Of a DNA stretch of 64,000 nucleotides, positions 57,620-64,000 are shown piece after piece. The DNA is from Anopheles merus (taxonomy: Eukaryota > Arthropoda > Insecta > Diptera > Culicidae), in contig NC_054083.1 of NCBI RefSeq assembly GCF_017562075.2, forward strand, positions 6,275,768 through 6,339,767. Direction: 5' to 3'. The stretch's first letter is position 1. Every line of letters begins with the position of its first letter. The notes beneath the pieces are model-generated. The model was not told the DNA's origin. It did not search any database and saw only the letters and a list, made by a program, of their open reading frames with translations. The position numbers were made by a program, and so were the translations under genes.

Positions 57620-59242
57620 CAAGCTCCACACACTTCATACACTAAAAAGTGTAGCTTAACTCAGCTGGTTTAAACTCTTTGTTTTGGCGCAATTGTGTAC
57701 AATGCGCAAAATAAAAAGAGATATCTTTTCCTGATTGTTTAAGGTTTAAGATCAGATTTTAAAGAGTAGAAGACTCCTTGTAGCCCTTGAGCTCCTTGCA
57801 CAACACTAATTATGATGATAGTTTACTACCTGACCAAAAGCTATTGAATAGCAGAAAGGCTTGTGCAAAAATGTCACCATTCACTCTTCATAAGGCCGTT
57901 GTTTCATAAGGCCCGACGCCACGGGAGTGACAAAATGCTAACAAATTTAGCCAAACGTGAGCTTTTGTCACTTTTTTGGGCTTTTGTCAAAATTTTGTAA
58001 TCTGCAGCAGCCAGGAAAAAAAGTTGAAAAAAGTTGACGAAAAGTGACAACATTTGACGTTTGCCAAAAATCCCTAAAACAAACACTCATTTGGCGCAGT
58101 TGTTAGCCATTGCAATGATAATATTTCTAAAATGCATGTTTCTAATTGATTTAGTTGCTAGTTGGTACTTCATACACAAAATATCGAACGATATTCAGAG
58201 GTTTGAGCTTTTTGTCCTTCATGTTTTAATGAGATTTTTAATGCGGCTACGAGAAAACCTCTTTTTGCAGTTGACGAGAAGTTTTGACAAAGTTGACAAA
58301 ATTTTCAGTAGCTTACGGCTTCGCGTCTTCGTTCTCTAATATTGGAAAAGTGCATTTCACTAAATTTACAAAATATTTGCATATTTATACGTCATTAGAG
58401 ATTAAAGAAAATTTAAATCTCAAAATTAAAGATTCAGATTCATTGACCTATTATCCATTCCATAAAAAACATCGCGAGCGGTGAGTAATGCTGCTCACAT
58501 TGAAGTCTGACTCTGAACCCCCTGTAACGTCAAAGCGTGGGCTCATGTAAATAGAATATCAACTGCGCTCGTATACTCTTAACAGATTAGCGTTCTGTAC
58601 ATTAACCACTTACATTGCTAGAAAAGGCAAACCTTATACGAAAGTCATCATTATTGTCGATTTAAGACATCAAATTCCATTTCAAATACTGTGTCATGGA
58701 TAAACTCATTGGAGTTTATTGATTGTTGATCACCTTGATCAGTGGGATCGTGTTGCTGGCTGTGATGTAACGCTACTATCAACACTCAATTTTCAATACC
58801 AATATAATATCGATAGTCTAGATCACGATAATGCCAAAAATTGCCCATAATGAGGTTCAATACTAATAATCACGAATTCGCATAACTTCAAATATATTTT
58901 TTTGTGAAATGTAACATGTATGATCAACATTACTTTTAAGAGCAATATTTTAGTTCATTCGATGCTTAAAATTCATTAAGTATTCGATACTTAAAAAATG
59001 TATCCCAGGGTACAACAGTGATTGTGAGTTACTATCCACTTGGCTCTCAGAAAGTATTTGCGCCCAGCATTCCAGCTACCATTAATTACATCCTTTTCGG
59101 AGTGCTACTGACTAAAAGAAACACATCTGAATTGCCCCTTAAACATTCCAATCAACAAAAAGGAACTCCTCCAAAGCGAATGTTAAAAGGTTTCTCAGCC
59201 ATCAGAAATCAGAATTAGATGAATTTAACGATAAGACTAGTA
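57104..59242. other. Gene-free stretch with a short (CT)n run
   Basis: About 2.1 kb without a supportable gene. A CT microsatellite lies at 57583-57620. At 57915-58290 the words TTTTGTCACTTTTT, AGTTGACGAAAAGTG and GTTGACAAAATTTT suggest a decayed inverted repeat, not resolved further. Confidence 0.4.
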
Positions 59243-60110
59243 GGGGAAGGTAAGTAAAGACGAACACTACTCAAAAATGCATGAAAAAGGTAATTTTCAA
59301 ATAATTCAACAATGTAGCATCCAAACTGAAGGTAAAACAAAACATTTGAGAACATTTTTGGTATAATATATGCCAAATTCGTTAAATTAACGAACAAAAC
59401 AAATTTTCAATCGTGCGTACCTATATGTGGATCTAATTTGACTACTGCCGATCTTAAGCTCCTTAACTTGCATTGTTTATCATCGATTTTTTGTGAATTC
59501 TATCAATTGATGGTGGATCTATTTCATCAAACACTTTTAATAAGTATTTTTCGAAGATATAAACCATCCAGCAACTAAAGAAAGCATTAAAATAAGCGAG
59601 AAATGAAACACCTATCAAAATAGCAGTTATGTGTTATGCTATTACTCGCTCAACGTAGTGAGGCACTTCACGAAAACCAATGTCTTGCCACGACTTGGAC
59701 AACTTAAATCAACAAAAGAGGGAACACTGATATTAAATCTTTTAGGAATAGATGAGAGATTTTATGGAATTACAAATATCAAAAAGTTCAATCTTCAATG
59801 GAAAAATGGCTTAACCTATTACCGAGTTCCTAAAATATGCTTTGGTCGTGGACTTTCCGCGGACCAATTTCCTAAAGGGAAGTTCTAGATTATTGTTCTG
59901 TAAGCTGGTGCAAAGCCATATTTCAAAAATGCCACAGATTTTGCAATTAACTTGATATGTTAGAAGCGCTGCCTACAATTCCTAAATTCACGACTGAATG
60001 ACAAAACATGGTTTTAAGATGATGTAGGCACATTTTCATGGTCAGTGTATTTATATATTCTTAGATGTTTAACCTTTTTCTTAAGGTGTCCGTTTTTACC
60101 TACCTTCCCC
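59243..60110. mobile_element. TA-flanked MITE (GGTAAAGACGGACAC family), intact copy, 868 bp
   Basis: The left GGGGAAGGTAAGTAAAGACG and the right (complement GGGGAAGGTAGGTAAAAACG) match in 18 of 20 positions and are flanked by TA at 59241-59242 and 60111-60112. It is the uninterrupted reference for the split copy at 12523-16701. No coding capacity; the open frame at 59631-59888 has no recognisable motif. Confidence 0.9.
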
Positions 60111-60112
60111 TA

Positions 60113-60677
60113 CGTATGAATCTAAAATATCAGCGTATCTGAAATTGTGATCGGATCCATTTAATGAACCCTCAATCCAAGTGTTACTTCGGCCGTTTTG
60201 AAGTTTACTGTAAGTCCAAGCAAGCAACGTAACCCGTCTACAAATGAACGTCGGCAATGGACGGGGAGGTGAAATATCACACGAAAAAAGCGGAATTGGT
60301 ATGTAACATTGGTAGAGTTACCCGTAGGACATAGGCCAACATGTTTATTGCTCTTGGTTGAAATCCAGCATCAAGTAGCGTTGAGGAAAGTTATTGAGTG
60401 AAACTACGCAAGCTATACATCGAAATTGCGATAACACATCAGGCAGATGATAGATGCTGATGTCCAGATACAACACAGCTGGAATGAGGTGATGTTTCTC
60501 ATGTGTTTTCATACACAACCAAAAAACCGGATCAGTTTAATCCAAGACATTAGCCAACATTTTAGCTACGTACGGCATAGTTCAACATTGTAGCCACTTT
60601 GTGTACAGGCGGCAGCAATGCAGGCCTATCACAGTTGGTCATTTGGTGGTATTAGATGTATGAGATTTGCTAAATTC
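60113..60677. other. Gene-free stretch
   Basis: About 560 bp between two mobile elements; nothing recognised. Confidence 0.4.
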
Positions 60678-60685
60678 GATAGAAC

Positions 60686-61730
60686 CAGTGCTGCAAAATG
60701 TCACTGTCAATGTCATAAAAAATCTGACTGAAACAAAATTCATATCAGCGTCACGTACTCAATTGTGATAATCAGAGGTGACACTCAGAACGATTGGTGT
60801 GACCAATACATGCTTCATGACATTTTTGCAACCATCACTTGGTCAGTCACCATGTCATGACCCTTTTTTTACTATGATCAATTATACAAAATGTCACTGA
60901 CATAGTCACGACAAATTCTGGCTGAAACAAAATCATCTCAGCGTCACGAGCTCTACTGTGATGATCAAAAGCGAGACTCAAACAGTTGATGCGACCATCA
61001 TATGCTTGGTGACATTGTGTGCAACCAACTCTTGGTCTGTCAATTTTGTGTCGGTGATCATCGCAAATGATCATGGGAGATATGCGGTGCTTGCGAGTGG
61101 TTCCAAGAAACATAATGAACATATATTCTTGCGCTGTTTGACCCGATAGACAATCAAAGCAGACTGAGCGAGAAAGCATGCTCATTTTGTTGCTTGTGAC
61201 TTGGGCATTAAGCTCAGCTTATCAATCAGAGTACAGTCTGTTCCCGAGTTACGCGGTTTCTGCGTTCCCGACGAATCCGCGTAACTCGAATATCCGCGTA
61301 AGTCGAATTTCACGTTTTTTTACTAAAATACTATTGATTACCCGTAGTTTTTGATTTAATTTAGTATTTTTATACACTTTATCATTTATTTGTTATGGTT
61401 CGTGCAGAAAATTCTAAAATTTCTGGCTTTTAAGCGGTTTCAATTTGTTGGAAAAAATGCAATTTTTACCAAACTTGAAGCAAATTGTACTGATTTGACA
61501 TTTAACCTGTCAAATTTAGAAAACCGCGTATCTCCGAATCCGCGTAAGTCGAGAACCGTGTAACTCGGGAACAGACTGTATGTCGTTGGACACAAGTATT
61601 CGCATGTCGCGTTCGGCATGTCATGACGCACGCTCATTGAGTATCAGCAATGAGCATCAAGCTACCACGGATATGTTCATTGTTTTCGTTGGTGAACATC
61701 TCGTGATGCACATGACATTTTGCAGCACTG
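60686..61730. mobile_element. hAT-type non-autonomous element, copy B, carrying a MITE
   Basis: The same perfect 18-bp ends as copy A (CAGTGCTGCAAAATGTCA and complement). Flanking 8-mers are GATAGAAC (60678-60685) and AATAGAAC (61731-61738), 7 of 8 matching. It lacks about 270 bp that copy A has around 39840-40110 and instead carries a 345-bp MITE. Confidence 0.9.
61234..61578. mobile_element. Pogo-like MITE inserted in hAT copy B
   Basis: CAGTCTGTTCCCGAGTTACG at the left and, in complement, CAGTCTGTTCCCGAGTTACA at the right, flanked by TA (61232-61233, 61579-61580). The corresponding place in copy A, cagagTAtcgcgttgga near 40145, is the empty site with a single TA. Confidence 0.93.
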
Positions 61731-61738
61731 AATAGAAC

Positions 61739-64000
61739 ATACATTGTTTTTTGGAAGCGAGTTGCTTTGTCAGGTATTGATCACAAACGGCAATCAGATC
61801 GACGACAGAATCGACGTTAGGAGAAAGTAATTAGAGACAACAAACTCGTACGAATAAAAATGATAACTTCGCTCGTGATATTGCTTAAATAAATTTAACG
61901 CGTCGTGTCCATCATAGTTCTTCTGTAATTATTTTTTTTGTTGTATTTTTGTATGCTGCTTGATATATAACAATTTTTTTCACATATTTTCAATTTTTAC
62001 ATAATATATGCATGTATATATATATATATATATGTGTGTGTATATATATAAAATAATAATAATAATAATATTCATATAATATCAATTACACCAAAATATG
62101 CACAATTCTATTTTTTTGTGTGTTTTGTTACAGTTTTGCTGTTTTGCTGCATCTTAACAGTAAACTAAAGTATTTGAAGTAATTGTAGTAATAGTTGTGG
62201 TGGTAGTAGCAATAGTAGCAGTAATAATCGTAAAAAATAGTAGTAGGAGTAGTAGTAGTCGTAGTAGTGATAGCATCAACATCGTATCAGACTTCAACGC
62301 TTAGCGTTGTTCATGCCATTCCGTATTTATTACTACGTTTCATCATTGGCTGCTAATGCCAGAAGTTACTCTCTTTTGTATTGTTTTTTGTTTGTTTATT
62401 CTTAGTTTTTCATTCTTTCACTCACCATCACCGCCCATTTAGGGTATTGTTTACTGTTTCATGTGTTCTCTACTTTTTACAATATGCACACTGCCTACCA
62501 GCCTTAACTAGCAACTTAGAGTTCTTACTTATTGACTATGTTTTGTTTGTTTTTTTTGCCCCTTCATTTCTACACTTGTTATGTGCTGGTTTTTCCATCG
62601 TTTCTTTGTGTTTCTCTTTTGCAATGTGTGTATTGCTACACGCTTGTGTTTGTGGTTCTAATTTGCTGTAGGACGTTTGGTCATTTTATACACCACTCAC
62701 TACTATTCTCACATTCGTTTCTTGTCTTTTTTTTATTATAGCGCCTAGTCTTACTTCTTCGATATGAAACTAAACAAGAGCTCGTCGGTTTTGATTGTTT
62801 TACTTAATCATTGAAATGCAAGTATTCATTCATGTGTATTTACTTCAGTATGGGGGGGGGGGGGCTTGGGGCTTTTTCTGTTGCCATCGATACCACGATG
62901 CACTTACGCAGCGTGTTATGCAGTGTGTCAAACTGATTCGTTTTGTTTTTCATCATTTCATGTCCATTTTCTCTTTGGCTGGGCCGCACTATTATGCCAT
63001 TCTTGGAAGCGACACACGCAGAAGAAGAATGCTGCTCTAGGAGAGATATTGGCTGTGCACTATTCGGTGCGTTTTTTTAAAGGCAATCGATTCCAGTTAC
63101 ATTCATGATCATGACCAATTGGTCAAAATGCTTTCAAATACCAATCTAGTTTAGTTAGTTGGTACAACGCATGGATTCGTTTCGTTTACCGCAGTCATAT
63201 CAACATCTATTATATCTTGTCCCTTTCGCAATCCTAATGTATATTGATATCATGACTATTGGCGGTTTCCTACCCGGAATACTTATTCAATCCGACTCTA
63301 GTCTGGTGGTACAAAGCGATCCTCGAGGAGCTTTGTTTGGTTGGTCTTTCGCACGCATTAAACGGTTGCACACACGATTGACTTTTTTCCAACGAATAAA
63401 ACAAATCATTGATAACACCAAAACGGCATTGCGTTGCAAATGTATGCTACTTAGTCTTTCCGAAATCCTAAAAAAATGAGTTATTTACACATGTAATAGA
63501 AGCTGTGTTTTGCCCAATACTTTCGAATCGTTCCATTGTTCGTTTTGTTCAAGATGAATTTTGTTTTGTTTTTCCACATGTACACCAATAGTTGCATCCC
63601 CGGTTTCTATTTCAAGCTCAGTCCTATGAGTCCTGCTGAAGGCCTTCATTGTATGCTGTTTTCTTCAAAAAGCGTTTCCCAGCTGCATACAGTGCTTTGT
63701 TTGTTGTATCATAATTCTTTTTCACTCATTTTTCGTTAACTTTTCTCTTGCTTTTGTCTCTCTTCCTTGTACATTTTTTTTCTGATCTTGTCAGTCATTA
63801 TCTACGATGGTTGGCTGTATCTCTTTGATTGTGTATGTTCTTGTTGTTGTTGTTGTTGTTTAGTGTTACTTCATCTTTTTTTTTTTTTTGATAAGCCAGT
63901 GACTATTACCCAAAGTGGCAGCATCAGCTTTAAGCCGATGTAAAGTTAATAAAGTAAAAACCACGCAAATTTAACTGTAGTACACAATTTTCCACTCTCG
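61739..64000. other. Strand-asymmetric T-rich region with simple repeats
   Basis: From about 62.1 kb the plus strand is strongly T-rich with many TTTGTTT and TTGTTG words. Simple repeats follow one another: (TA)n/(AAT)n, a TAG/GTA triplet field at 62185-62275, a G-run near 62852, a GTT run near 63842 and a T-run near 63877. AATAAA lies at 63948-63953. Open frames are T-rich and unrecognisable. It could be a long 3' UTR or intron of a gene outside the window; no coding exon is visible. Confidence 0.4.
62013..62070. repeat. Compound (TA)n-(TG)n-(AAT)n microsatellite
   Basis: TA runs, a short TGTGTGTG interruption, TA again, then AAT triplets. Confidence 0.95.

Noticed and set aside
1..64000. 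CRISPR arrays, bacterial operons, phage genes, rRNA
   Set aside because: Nothing of the kind; introns, SINEs and TA/8-bp transposon duplications indicate an insect nuclear genome.

Overview
The window looks like nuclear DNA of a mosquito, most probably Anopheles. Six protein genes with short GT-AG introns and insect-type products sit in about 64 kb of AT-rich, transposon-packed DNA. No bacterial, phage or CRISPR feature is present. The species call is an inference from protein character and from the mix of TA-flanked MITEs, hAT elements, Jockey-like, RTE-like and copia-like elements and tRNA-derived SINEs.

Genes, left to right: (1) the first three coding exons of a fatty acyl-CoA reductase on the minus strand, cut by the left edge; (2) a 50-residue ATP-synthase membrane subunit (DAPIT/ATP5MK type), plus strand, at 27.5-27.7 kb; (3) an HMG20A/B-type HMG-box plus coiled-coil protein, minus strand, convergent with gene 2; (4) a five-exon STARD7-type START-domain lipid transfer protein at 30.9-33.9 kb; (5) ornithine aminotransferase at 36.0-42.2 kb, with a 4.6-kb first intron that holds a hAT element; (6) a secreted or membrane-tethered pancreatic-type lipase at 50.4-51.6 kb. 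Genes 2, 4 and 5 are probably mitochondrial. The six do not form one pathway; they are ordinary neighbours in a gene-poor segment.

The other regions are dominated by mobile elements, many with boundaries that can be read to the base. 8.4-10.5 kb: a hAT element with an 8-bp target duplication holds a second hAT-like element. 12.5-16.7 kb: a layered nest in which a TA-type MITE is split by a Jockey-like retrotransposon, itself split by a 665-bp element with CCCAAATAGCCAG ends; a nested pair of GTTGGCAACC MITEs lies in the same host. 19.6-22.3 kb: pogo-like MITEs, one inserted into its own kind. 22.3-26.5 kb: a decayed copia-type element carrying a second 662-bp CCCAAATAGCCAG element. 29.2-30.2 and 53.1-54.1 kb: two copies of a family with GGGTA-type ends. 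39.3-40.3 and 60.7-61.7 kb: two copies of one hAT-type element, the second carrying a MITE whose empty site is preserved in the first. 43.9-45.5 kb: a foldback element with arms of about 330 bp. 46.0-48.8 kb: a hAT element holding a MITE, a non-LTR fragment and a SINE. 54.1-55.7 kb: a mariner transposase relic and an RTE-like 3' end that runs into a (GA)n tract.

The least explained item is the CCCAAATAGCCAG element: perfect or near-perfect 13-bp ends, 2-bp target duplications (TA and GA), and a right arm made of about six degenerate 40-bp units. No unknown multi-gene system was found.
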